This document shows positions 17,090-24,701 of a stretch of 64,000 nt of DNA, piece after piece. A program made the translations under genes and the position numbers. The notes below the pieces were generated by a model. The model did not search any database. It worked only from the letters and a program-made list of their open reading frames with translations, and had not been told where the DNA came from. Source of the DNA: an uncultured Desulfosarcina sp. GTDB lineage: Bacteria > Desulfobacterota > Desulfobacteria > Desulfobacterales > Desulfosarcinaceae. The DNA is taken from contig NZ_OY764190.1 in NCBI RefSeq assembly GCF_963668215.1, positions 1 through 64,000 of the forward strand, in the 5' to 3' direction. How positions within the stretch are numbered: the first letter of the stretch is position 1; each line of letters opens with the position of its first letter.

Positions 17090-17323
17090 TCACATTTTCA
17101 GAACAGCCATTGCTTTGCCGCAGTCTTCTTTTTCAAGGTAAAGAATGACGCCATAACCTGCGTTGATATGGGCAATTCCACATGCCTCGTCTACTTGAAT
17201 TCCGGCCTGAGATAATTGTTTATAAATATTCGCCAGCGCTCCCGCTTTTTCATCCCCCTTTATTAACAAAGCAAAGTAAGGCCCATCGAAAACCAATCCC
17301 GCCTTTTTACCGCCGGCAATCAT
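17090..17323 (-). pseudogene. ACT-domain protein truncated at its N-terminus by a mobile element
   Basis: 77 codons holding one ACT fold (PYFALLIKGDEKAGALANIY; GIQVDEACGIAHINAGYGVI). Related anaerobe proteins have two ACT domains in ~140 residues; this half matches the second. The apparent ATG at 17323 touches the left terminus of the double-transposase element (17324), so the first domain and promoter are missing, and the sequence right of the element (after 20311) does not contain them. Probably a remnant. ACT domains bind amino acids or other small ligands. Confidence 0.65.
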
Positions 17324-17417
17324 TGTCCTAATCTCCAGTTATTGGCACAAAGAAATCGATAAAATAGGGTGACACTCCCGAGTGTAAAAATCAATTTTAC
17401 CGAAAGGAGTGTATCCC

Positions 17418-19265
17418 ATGACAAGGAAAAAGAAAAGACGGTCAGCCGGGGGGAAGAAAGGTTCCCGGGTATGGGCCTACCCAGCCGAGTTTCGGTTAAA
17501 GGTCGTAAGGCTGTTTTTGGAAGAAGAGTACAGCGCGTCGTTGCTTGCCGAACAGTTCGGTATCAGCACGCATTCTGTTAGCCGCTGGGCCAATGCTTAC
17601 CGACGCGGTGGGGTGCAAGGGTTGGAACCCAAGCCTCGCCCTGGAGGAAATGCCAGGGTGCCTCCCGAAGTCCAGGAGCGAATGGTAGCGGTGAAAAAGG
17701 CGAATCCGGAATACGGCCCGCGACGGATTGCCGATGTTCTCAAACGATTTTTTCTAATTCCCACGAGCCCATCGACTGTACACAAAAAGTTGTCGGAGAA
17801 GGGACTGGTAAACAAGGCCAAGCGTAAGCCGAAGAAGAATCCCCCCAAGCCCCGATTTTTCGAACGTTCTCGTCCCAACCAGCTGTGGCAGAGCGATATC
17901 ATGACCTTCCGGTTGGCCGGTCGCAACGCCTACCTGATCGGCTTCATAGACGATTACAGCCGGTATATCGTTTCCCTGGGCCTGTACCGCAGCCAGACGG
18001 CGGAACACGTGCTGGAGACCTACCGTCGCGGTGTTGCCGAGTACGGCGTTCCCAGAGAGATGCTCACCGACAACGGTCGGCAGTACACGAACTGGCGCGG
18101 CAAGACGCGTTTCGAACGGGAGATGAAAAAAGACCGTGTCAAGCATATCCGTTCCCGCCCCCACCATCCCATGACGCTGGGCAAGATAGAGCGGTTCTGG
18201 AAATCGATCCTGGGCGAGTTCCTCCAGCGGGCTCAGTTCGACAGCTTTGAGCAAGCCGTGGAGCGCACCGCTTTTTGGGTCAAATACTACAATCACAAAC
18301 GGCCGCACCAAGGCATCGGCGGTCTGTGTCCGGCCGACCGATTCTTCGAGATCGCCCATGATCTGAAAAAGACGCTGGCAAAGGGCGTCGAAGAAAACGT
18401 ACTGGAACTGGCGTTGCGAGGCCGTCCGGTAGATCCTTTTTATATGGTAGGCCGCATGGGCGGCCAGAGCGTGGTCATCCGGGCGGAGAAGGGCAAAGTC
18501 AAGATGCTGGTGAACGAGGCCGGCCAGGAAAAAGAACTTGTGTACGACGCAAGAAAGGATATAGATCATGAAGACAAATCAACGAACCCGCAGAGTATTC
18601 GATCCACAACAGAAGATAACGGCCGTGCTGTCCATTTGGAGCGAGCGCCGCACCAGCGCCCAGGTATGTCAGGAAATGGACATCAGCCCGACGCTTTTGG
18701 GTCAGTGGCAGAATCTGGCGATCGAGGGCATGCTCAAGGCGCTGGACCCGAAAAAGAAAGATCCGCTGCCGCCGATCAACCAGCGGTTGTCTCGGTTGAT
18801 CGAAAAGAAATTGAGCGAACCCGGCAAGCTGGAAAAACGCCTCCAATCGATCCAGAAGGCAGCGTCGGCCGGATAGGCGAGGATGCCTATGGCCAAACAA
18901 CTATCGACCCGCCAGACGGCGCGGCTCCGAGCCGAGATGATCATGAAGGTCCGTTGCGGCATGCTGACTGCCCGCCAGGCCGCCGAACGCCTGGGCGTCT
19001 CGCGCAAGACGTTCTACAAATGGGAGCAGCGGGGGCTGTCCGCCCTTTTGGACAGTGTGACCGACCAGCCCCCGGGAAGGCCTGCCCATCCTCCGGACGA
19101 CCATCGCCAATGGCTGGAAAAGCAACTGCAGGACGCGAATCGGCAGATCGACTTGCTGAACCGGAAGATGGCGCTCAAGGATGTGCTGATGGACTTGAAG
19201 CTTCCCCAAATCGGCAGCGGGCGGACGAAAAAAAAATGATCGTATCCGACAGGCGGTGGCCATGA
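17418..19265 (+). CDS. DDE transposase ORF1 (HTH plus rve integrase) of the double-transposase element
   Basis: The ATG at 17418 is eight bases after AGGAG. Residues ~20-75 form a helix-turn-helix (SLLAEQFGISTHSVSRWANA), ~80-130 a second HTH-like segment, and ~155-310 the integrase core with NQLWQSDIMTF, REMLTDNGRQY and TLGKIERFWKS giving the D, D and E. A C-terminal domain runs to about residue 385. Beyond that the frame stays open for a further ~230 codons that overlap ORF2 and ORF3 in another frame; this tail has the look of a GC-rich shadow, so the true functional end is uncertain. Confidence 0.75.
   Translation: MTRKKKRRSAGGKKGSRVWAYPAEFRLKVVRLFLEEEYSASLLAEQFGISTHSVSRWANAYRRGGVQGLEPKPRPGGNARVPPEVQERMVAVKKANPEYGPRRIADVLKRFFLIPTSPSTVHKKLSEKGLVNKAKRKPKKNPPKPRFFERSRPNQLWQSDIMTFRLAGRNAYLIGFIDDYSRYIVSLGLYRSQTAEHVLETYRRGVAEYGVPREMLTDNGRQYTNWRGKTRFEREMKKDRVKHIRSRPHHPMTLGKIERFWKSILGEFLQRAQFDSFEQAVERTAFWVKYYNHKRPHQGIGGLCPADRFFEIAHDLKKTLAKGVEENVLELALRGRPVDPFYMVGRMGGQSVVIRAEKGKVKMLVNEAGQEKELVYDARKDIDHEDKSTNPQSIRSTTEDNGRAVHLERAPHQRPGMSGNGHQPDAFGSVAESGDRGHAQGAGPEKERSAAADQPAVVSVDRKEIERTRQAGKTPPIDPEGSVGRIGEDAYGQTTIDPPDGAAPSRDDHEGPLRHADCPPGRRTPGRLAQDVLQMGAAGAVRPFGQCDRPAPGKACPSSGRPSPMAGKATAGRESADRLAEPEDGAQGCADGLEASPNRQRADEKKMIVSDRRWP
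18568..18876 (+). CDS. Small HTH protein ORF2 of the double-transposase element
   Basis: 102 residues resembling the OrfA/HTH_8 proteins of IS3-like elements: KITAVLSIWSERRTSAQVCQ then EMDISPTLLGQWQNLAIEGM, a helix-turn-helix, followed by a Lys/Arg-rich tail with a helical stretch (RLSRLIEKKLSEPGKLEKRL). Ribosome site AAAGGATATAGATC precedes the ATG. It overlaps the open ORF1 frame. Likely a DNA-binding partner of one of the transposases. Confidence 0.72.
   Translation: MKTNQRTRRVFDPQQKITAVLSIWSERRTSAQVCQEMDISPTLLGQWQNLAIEGMLKALDPKKKDPLPPINQRLSRLIEKKLSEPGKLEKRLQSIQKAASAG
18883..19239 (+). CDS. Small HTH/coiled-coil protein ORF3 of the double-transposase element
   Basis: 118 residues: a helix-turn-helix (CGMLTARQAAERLGVSRKTF, then YKWEQRGL) followed by a predicted helix with heptad-like repeats (WLEKQLQDANRQIDLLNRKM) suitable for dimerisation. 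It starts six bases after the ORF2 stop in the same frame and ends 16 bases before ORF4, so the three genes are probably translated from one message. Confidence 0.72.
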   Translation: MPMAKQLSTRQTARLRAEMIMKVRCGMLTARQAAERLGVSRKTFYKWEQRGLSALLDSVTDQPPGRPAHPPDDHRQWLEKQLQDANRQIDLLNRKMALKDVLMDLKLPQIGSGRTKKK

Positions 19266-20299
19266 TCGAAGAGATGAAAACGACCTTTTCGCTGTCGTAT
19301 GCCTGCCTGGCAAAGCAGGCGGGGCTTAGCTACCGAACGCTGATGCGGTGGAAAGAGCGCCTTACCAAAGATATGCCCCCCGTGGAAAAGCGAGGTCCGA
19401 AGAAGGTGCGGCCGTTGAATCTGAACGAGTTGAAGGCCAAGATCCGGGACCTGGATCATGGTCCCAAACGCAGCCATGGCACCGGCAAACTTCACAGCAC
19501 TTTCGGCGAGTCCATATCCCGCAGGGAATTGAACGCGCTGGTTATCGAGGCACGCAACGAAAGCAAGCACCGTCGGAAAGCCGAAAGGTGTTGTGTCAGC
19601 TGGCTTCGGCCAAACCTGGCCTGGGCCGTGGACGATTGCCAAAAGAGCGATACGGCCTCGGGAAAGCTTCACCTGCACAACCTGACGGACCTTTGTTCGC
19701 GCTACAAGCTGCCACCGATCGCCTCGGGAAGTCTGCCCTGCGGCGAAGAGGTGGCCGGCCATCTGGCATATTTGTTCGACCGCTTCGGTCCACCGCTATT
19801 TTGCAAGCGAGACAACGGGAGCAATCTAAACCATACCACCGTAAACGAAGCGCTGGAAAATGCCTGGGTGATCCCGATAAACAATCCGCCGAAAACGCCT
19901 TCGTACAATGGGGCGATCGAGCGAACCCAAAGGGAGTTCAAAGAATTTTTAAAACGCTGGCAGTGGAAGGCCACGACATTGGAATCATCTTTTTTGCTGT
20001 CTGAAACCGCAGCCCATGAGTTGAATCATACACAGCGCCGCTGCCTTGGAAATCACACAGCCTGCGGCACGTATTTTGGAGGTGATCGTATCCGCTACTC
20101 CAGACGTGAACGAAGAAGTATCTTCCGATGTATCCGGGAACTGGCAGCCAAGATTGCGGACCGGGCTGGCAGACCCCGAATCACAAACGTGGAATGGAGA
20201 ATCGCGGCCAGGCAGTGGTTGTTGAAAAATGGCCTGATCAAAATCGAGAAGGCGGGAAAAGTGTCACCCCATTTAAATCGAAATTTGTGCCATAATTAG
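19256..20299 (+). CDS. DDE transposase ORF4 (second rve integrase) of the double-transposase element
   Basis: 347 residues, different in sequence from ORF1. The N-terminal HTH-like part reads YACLAKQAGLSYRTLMRWKE. The rve core (~120-270) shows LAWAVDDCQKSD, LFCKRDNGSNLN and YNGAIERTQREFKEF, giving the D, D and E. The last ~80 residues are basic and contain RIRYSRRERRSIFRCIRELA. ATG alternatives exist at 19256 and 19262. The C-terminal 83 codons recur as a fragment at 6821-7071. Two different integrase-type enzymes in one element suggests a heteromeric transposase. Confidence 0.8.
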   Translation: MAMIEEMKTTFSLSYACLAKQAGLSYRTLMRWKERLTKDMPPVEKRGPKKVRPLNLNELKAKIRDLDHGPKRSHGTGKLHSTFGESISRRELNALVIEARNESKHRRKAERCCVSWLRPNLAWAVDDCQKSDTASGKLHLHNLTDLCSRYKLPPIASGSLPCGEEVAGHLAYLFDRFGPPLFCKRDNGSNLNHTTVNEALENAWVIPINNPPKTPSYNGAIERTQREFKEFLKRWQWKATTLESSFLLSETAAHELNHTQRRCLGNHTACGTYFGGDRIRYSRRERRSIFRCIRELAAKIADRAGRPRITNVEWRIAARQWLLKNGLIKIEKAGKVSPHLNRNLCHN

Positions 20300-20342
20300 C
20301 CGTGTCGCACATCTGTGCTCAAACTCCCACGTCAGGCAGACG

Positions 20343-21110
20343 TCAATCACACTTTTCCTGATATTGATACATCTTTAAATACTTCTCGATGACAGCATCC
20401 ACTGTTCCATCTGCTTTACTCTGTTCAAATGCTTCCCGCACCCGATTTACAGTCTCGTCGTGGGTGGAATGGCTGAACACGACGCATACTTCACTTTCGA
20501 ACAGCACCAGTGCCTGTTCGACATCACTGTAGGAGAATCCCAGTTGTTTCGCCACATACATGAAATTCAAGTCAACACTGGCTTCCAAGTCAACCCGTCC
20601 TGCAAATAATCGTTTAACACTCAGTTCATTGGAGTTTACGGCTTCAAGGTTTTTCTGATCTTCAAAGCCGTGCTTGAGAAGAAACTCATGACCGGCAGCT
20701 TTCCGAGTCGTGTTTATTCTGTACTTTTTTGCATCATCCAACGAATTCAGAACGATGTCCGTACGCTTTTTCAATTTGTGCAGAACCGATTTTATTCGAA
20801 AAATCGGGCCCACCCATTTGAACAGGGGTTCACGCAACGGCATTCTGATAACAGGATACAACATCTTGTTCGGATTCTCAGACGCCATTTTATAGGCCCG
20901 TGCAAAGGGATAGACTTCAATCTGTGTTTCGATCCCGGCTTTTTCGAGCATAACCTGGACAATTTCGGTCGCGATGCCGCTCGTTTTCCCATCCTCTTCA
21001 ATCACATATGGAGGCCACTCGGCAGTGAGCACAGTAAGATCCTTGGCAGCAACGCCGCCGCTCAAGACACACAAAATGCCCGCCACTACCATTGGCAACA
21101 CTCTTTTCAT
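20343..21110 (-). CDS. Periplasmic solute-binding protein (SBP_bac_3 type)
   Basis: 255 residues from the ATG at 21110, chosen because a signal peptide follows directly (MKRVLPMVVAGILCVLSGGV then AAA) and GGAAGAAAG lies upstream. The mature protein has the family pattern LTVLTAEWPPYVIEEDGKTS, GIATEIVQVMLEKAG and a late Tyr-rich DAVIEKYLKMYQYQEK. It resembles the amino-acid-type binding proteins that occur singly in Desulfobacterota without permease genes; none is adjacent here. The ligand is unknown. Confidence 0.83.
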   Translation of the reverse strand: MKRVLPMVVAGILCVLSGGVAAKDLTVLTAEWPPYVIEEDGKTSGIATEIVQVMLEKAGIETQIEVYPFARAYKMASENPNKMLYPVIRMPLREPLFKWVGPIFRIKSVLHKLKKRTDIVLNSLDDAKKYRINTTRKAAGHEFLLKHGFEDQKNLEAVNSNELSVKRLFAGRVDLEASVDLNFMYVAKQLGFSYSDVEQALVLFESEVCVVFSHSTHDETVNRVREAFEQSKADGTVDAVIEKYLKMYQYQEKCD

Positions 21111-21230
21111 GAAAAGGCTTTCTTCCAATTTTCGAAATACACGTTTCCGCCACTGAACAGATGTTATTGGAGCGTATTTAACTTTACGCCACCCTTCCAT
21201 TCAGGTAAATAGGAAACAGGGTCGCCCATT

Positions 21231-21659
21231 TTAACGATCGTCGGGTACCAGGCGTTTACCAAGGCTTATCACATCATCAGTCTTGAATCCGATTTTCTTA
21301 TAAAACTCAATAACATCAGTGTTCGTGCGGCGTACCTGTAAGTTGATTTTGGGGCAACCTGCCTCTATAAGCCGAACTTCGGCTTCATCCATCATGCGTC
21401 TGCCAATCCCGGCATGCTGGTGATCTGGATGGACGGCAAGATAGTTGATCCAACCCCGATGACCGTCATAGCCAGCCATGACGGTAGCGGCAATCTTGTT
21501 CACCAAACAGCCAACCAGGAACAATTCAGGCTGCACGTCAAGTTTTCGCTGAATGTCATGATGCGGATTGTTCCAGGGAACGACCAGACCACACTCGGTC
21601 CATAATTGGACCACCTGTTTCTCATCGCTGTCTTCATATTGTCGGATTTCTATTTGCAT
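21231..21659 (-). CDS. ypeA: GNAT acetyltransferase, YpeA-like
   Basis: 142 residues closely following the E. coli YpeA pattern: LWTECGLVVPWNNPHHDIQR near the start, AGYDGHRGWINYLAVHPDHQ, the acetyl-CoA loop HAGIGRRMM, and the end DVISLGKRLVPDD. YpeA-type proteins are N-acyltransferases of the GNAT fold with no agreed substrate. It lies upstream of the binding protein on the same strand with 120 bases between, so it is likely an independent gene. Confidence 0.88.
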   Translation of the reverse strand: MQIEIRQYEDSDEKQVVQLWTECGLVVPWNNPHHDIQRKLDVQPELFLVGCLVNKIAATVMAGYDGHRGWINYLAVHPDHQHAGIGRRMMDEAEVRLIEAGCPKINLQVRRTNTDVIEFYKKIGFKTDDVISLGKRLVPDDR

Positions 21660-22066
21660 GGTTTTAGTGCCGAACTTATAGGCTATACGGACTTCTGCTT
21701 TTGCCTTCTGTTAATTCACAAAATATCTCACAAAATGGAGTAAACAGCCGTTGCCTGCGTTTTTAGATGATCTGTATATCTTCGACGGCTTCGTAGTAAT
21801 TCGAATTTGAAAGGTATCCGCCATTCCGGCGAAGGCCGGATTCCAGTCTTTTCAACATCTTCTGGATGCCCTCGGATCAGGTCCGGGGCAGGCTGATCAA
21901 GTCCGGCATGACGTCTCTGTGCCTTTGTATGCGTTTGTAATTTTTATCAATTCGCAAAAAAAGCAAGTTTCTGAATCAGGATTAGCAAGAGATTTTATTA
22001 TATCAATTTTAACGATGACATACAATGCTGGTACAAATTTTCAACAGGGTGTTGAACTTTAAATCC
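21660..22066. other. 407-bp gene-free spacer with a repeat remnant
   Basis: No supported coding frame. Around 21820-21920 it holds a dispersed-repeat remnant (CATTCCGGCGAAGGCCGGAT, then GTCCGGCATGACG). A related TCCGGCATGACG motif occurs at about 41,461, which suggests a small dispersed repeat family in this genome. The promoters of the acetyltransferase gene must lie at the left end. Confidence 0.55.
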
Positions 22067-23419
22067 TCACAGCCGGGCCAGGTTTTTCAGACAGGTCAGC
22101 ACCTCCCAGGAGAAGATTTCGCTCTGGCATGGGAAAATGGCGTTGTTGGTAAAGATGGGGTCGGCCTCCAGATCGTAGCGCGAAGCGGCCACCGCGTCGG
22201 CCCACATGGGCGTATGAGGGATGGGCGTATAGTGGGCGATCACCGGGGTAACGCCGGCCCGCTTGACCACTGCAATGGATTCCTCGACGCCGGCCGCCCG
22301 CTGCCCGGGCAAACCGGCTAACAGGTATGCGCCCACCTGGTCGGCGCGAAACCCGGCCGACTGGAGATGCTTTACCGCCCGCATGAACTCCGCTTCGGTC
22401 ACTTTTTTGTCCATGGACCCGCGCCGGTCGAAGGCCGTGGTCTCCAAGCCCAAACGGATGGTGTGAAAACCGGCCCGGAACATCAAACGCGCCAGGGGTT
22501 CGGTGATTTCACGAATATGCAGGGCATTGGGGGTATGCAGACGGATGTGCATGCCCGCGGCGATGATCTTCTCCAACAGGGGAATGGCGTGGCGGTCGGC
22601 GTCCACCAGCAGGGCGTCGTCGTAAAAGGCAAAATCCCGTACGCCATGATTCGTGTGCCAGTACACCATCTCTTTTACCACCGATGCCGGACTGCGCCGC
22701 TTCATCCGGGGCTGCAGGCGATGGGAAGCGCAGTAGGCGCATCGGAAGGGGCAGCCCAGGGAGGTCAGAACCGGTGCATGCACCAGGCGGCGTTCCAGAT
22801 CCAGGACCGGCCGGGGAAAGGAATCCAGGTCGTTGGGGTCGAAGTGTGGTGCCGGCGACCAACCGGTAATTTCGGCCACCAGGGACAAAATGGCAGTTTC
22901 ACCCGGACCGGTGACCACCCGATCTGCGCCACTGGTCTGTCGGGCATGTTCGCTGCAAAGGGTGGCGTAAATCCCGCCCAACACCACCGGTACGCCGGGC
23001 AGATTCGATTTGACCAGAGCGATGGTTTCCCGAACCCCCGGATACCAGTAGGTCATCAGGGAGGTGACCAGCACCAGGTCGACCGGCGGCAGGGCCTCCA
23101 GGTCCCGGACAAACCAATCCGGGTCGATGCCGTAGCGGCTGTAGGTCCGCGGGATGTCCGCCAGCCCCGGCGGTTTGGCGATGGGGGTTTTGCGATACGG
23201 CCCGCGGCCGCAACGAGCAGAAGGCGATGAAGATTCCGGCGCCGATGGGTGAAACCGGTCCAGGCAGTCCAGATAGGAAACCCTGGCCCCATGGTCCCGC
23301 AGAATGCCGCCCAGGATCAGCAGCCCCAGGGGCTTGGCCCAGAAATCGTAGGCCGCGAAATCGTGAATCCAGGGATTGACCAGCAGAATATGGGCGGAAT
23401 TCTGATGCGTTCCTTTCAT
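22067..23419 (-). CDS. B12-binding radical SAM protein
   Basis: 450 residues. The first ~190 form a cobalamin-binding-type Rossmann domain (HILLVNPWIHDFAAYDFW; PVVLGGIYATLCSEHARQ; VVTGPGET). The radical SAM core begins near residue 212 with TSLGCPFRCAYCASHRL, whose three Cys hold the 4Fe-4S cluster that cleaves S-adenosylmethionine. Later parts read FYDDALLVDADRHAIPLLEK and TIRLGLETTAFD. The family modifies varied substrates, often by methylation; no partner gene reveals the substrate here. The next gene upstream ends 57 bases away. Confidence 0.88.
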   Translation of the reverse strand: MKGTHQNSAHILLVNPWIHDFAAYDFWAKPLGLLILGGILRDHGARVSYLDCLDRFHPSAPESSSPSARCGRGPYRKTPIAKPPGLADIPRTYSRYGIDPDWFVRDLEALPPVDLVLVTSLMTYWYPGVRETIALVKSNLPGVPVVLGGIYATLCSEHARQTSGADRVVTGPGETAILSLVAEITGWSPAPHFDPNDLDSFPRPVLDLERRLVHAPVLTSLGCPFRCAYCASHRLQPRMKRRSPASVVKEMVYWHTNHGVRDFAFYDDALLVDADRHAIPLLEKIIAAGMHIRLHTPNALHIREITEPLARLMFRAGFHTIRLGLETTAFDRRGSMDKKVTEAEFMRAVKHLQSAGFRADQVGAYLLAGLPGQRAAGVEESIAVVKRAGVTPVIAHYTPIPHTPMWADAVAASRYDLEADPIFTNNAIFPCQSEIFSWEVLTCLKNLARL

Positions 23420-23475
23420 GTAGAACCACTACCTCGGCTACCAGCGGGAAAGTCTGCCACCTTACAAAAGGTACT

Positions 23476-24174
23476 CTATTTTCCCTGATCCCAAGTTTCT
23501 ATCAGCAGTTTATTGGGTTTTATGCCGGAGAATGCCCAATGTTTATCGATGGATTGGATGAAGGCGGGTCGTACCAATTTGGCTCTTTCTACCAACCAAC
23601 AATCCATTTCAACGCGCAAATAGAGACCCTCTGCGGGTTGATCGCCAAATCTGGATATTGACATCATCTTTTTTATCTCCTGCAAAGTTAAAAAGCCACG
23701 TGCAATGGTTGGGACATAGGAAACATTTGTTGCCTTGAAAAGCGCATCCCTGCATTTCGTGGCAAGGAATCGCTCAATTTGCCTGTCGTAAATGTCGAAA
23801 CCGATAAACCAGTCCGGCAACCGGTTGTAAAAAACCGAATGTTGTGCATAACACCACTCGCCAAAGAGAATGTAGCGGTCAGTTAGATGTTCAAAAAGAT
23901 CGTCCGCTCGTTTAGAAAGCCAATCATCAAGTTTTCTCCATTGTCCTACCGCAGGGAGGTCCAGGTATTGCCCTCGATTTTGAGCGCGAATATTTCCGTC
24001 GGAATCAAAAGAGATCCCTAAATTTGAACCGTCCACCTTTTCTTCGACGATAAGTTCATGATGAAAAAACTCTTCGCGATCGGATTCCGACATCACCTTG
24101 TCATTTCTAATTTCAATATCCCCGAGAATCGTCAGGTGGGGTGTTGATGGGAATTTAAAAAAATCGTCTTTCAC
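23476..24174 (-). CDS. RNA ligase (nucleotidyltransferase superfamily), third gene of the ATPase-PIN-ligase trio
   Basis: 232 residues from the GTG at 24174, whose GTGA overlaps the stop of the PIN gene. It resembles the bacterial RNA ligase family related to Deinococcus DRB0094. Motif I is LIVEEKVDGSNLGISF with Lys46 the expected AMP-acceptor; later ligase blocks are RYILFGEWCYAQHSVFY (motif III-like), EGLYLRVE (motif IV) and ERAKLVRP (motif V). All catalytic blocks seem present, so it should be active. Expected role: sealing broken RNA with 3'-OH ends using ATP. An upstream in-frame extension to 24273 overlaps the PIN gene and is unlikely. Confidence 0.88.
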   Translation of the reverse strand: MKDDFFKFPSTPHLTILGDIEIRNDKVMSESDREEFFHHELIVEEKVDGSNLGISFDSDGNIRAQNRGQYLDLPAVGQWRKLDDWLSKRADDLFEHLTDRYILFGEWCYAQHSVFYNRLPDWFIGFDIYDRQIERFLATKCRDALFKATNVSYVPTIARGFLTLQEIKKMMSISRFGDQPAEGLYLRVEMDCWLVERAKLVRPAFIQSIDKHWAFSGIKPNKLLIETWDQGK

Positions 24175-24701
24175 GAACCAATCTTCTCGGTGTATTTTTC
24201 CTTGACATAATCGGGACAAAGAAAGGTAACTGCAATGCAAACTTCTTCTAATGCGTCTTTCCAGCCCCACCATTTGCTGTCAGTTGCCTGCAAGATAGGC
24301 GGGTTAGTCGGATGTGCATTGGCAACCGCGACAAATTTTCGATCAGAATTATCAAAGGCCCCAAGCCCTTCATGTTCCGGAAATTGATCGTATGATTCAC
24401 CATTTTTAGTGATTTCAACACGATCAACCATTGACGACTTCCATCGATTGTCATTAACCCACTTCATGAACCTATCACCTACGCCAGGTCGTCCCTTCAT
24501 TGAAAGCTGTCGACGGTATTCATCGAAAATTTCATCCCCGGCATCAATTACCAATCCGCGCTTTTTGATGACATGTTCAATAGCTTCAATACACGCCAAA
24601 ACACAATTTTCCATATTATGAGGAATTTTTTCTGGATCAAGAGCGCGATTGGCTGTCTTTGGAACATTTGTATCGATTAGGCATTTTTTTGGCAAACTCA
24701 T
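24171..24701 (-). CDS. PIN-domain nuclease, second gene of the trio
   Basis: 176 residues with the acidic residues of a PIN ribonuclease in order: D10 in KKCLIDTNV, an acidic cluster E57-D60-E61 in DAGDEIFDEYRRQL, D120 in FDNSDRKFVAVANAH, and D141 in LQATDSKWWGW. PIN domains coordinate Mg2+/Mn2+ and cut single-stranded RNA, often tRNA or mRNA. The ATG overlaps the ATPase stop (ATGA) and its own stop overlaps the ligase start (GTGA), so the three proteins should be made together. No VapB-like antitoxin is present. Confidence 0.8.
   Translation of the reverse strand: MSLPKKCLIDTNVPKTANRALDPEKIPHNMENCVLACIEAIEHVIKKRGLVIDAGDEIFDEYRRQLSMKGRPGVGDRFMKWVNDNRWKSSMVDRVEITKNGESYDQFPEHEGLGAFDNSDRKFVAVANAHPTNPPILQATDSKWWGWKDALEEVCIAVTFLCPDYVKEKYTEKIGS

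Larger units (their letters stand above)
17324..20311 (+). mobile_element. Complete ~3 kb element with two DDE transposases and two small HTH proteins
   Basis: The ends carry inverted repeats containing GGCACAAA, CGAT and GGGTGACACT (left 17342-17380; right 20258-20293 as complement). Comparison with the broken copies at 5404-7083 extends the shared sequence to TGTCC at 17324 and to CACA at 20311, so the element probably has TGT...ACA termini. Four genes read in one direction: ORF1 (HTH-rve), ORF2 and ORF3 (small HTH), ORF4 (second rve). No target duplication is apparent. Confidence 0.8.

Noticed and set aside
18600..19265. C-terminal extension of transposase ORF1 as a real domain
   Set aside because: The sequence is Pro/Arg/Gly-rich without pattern and overlaps two well-formed HTH genes in another frame; I treat it as chance openness, though not excluded.
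24175..24273. N-terminal extension of the RNA ligase
   Set aside because: It would overlap the PIN gene by ~100 bases; the GTG at 24174 overlaps the PIN stop as GTGA and begins just before conserved ligase text.
24171..24701. Classical VapBC toxin-antitoxin module
   Set aside because: The PIN protein is longer than VapC and no small antitoxin gene is upstream; the neighbours are an ATPase and a ligase.
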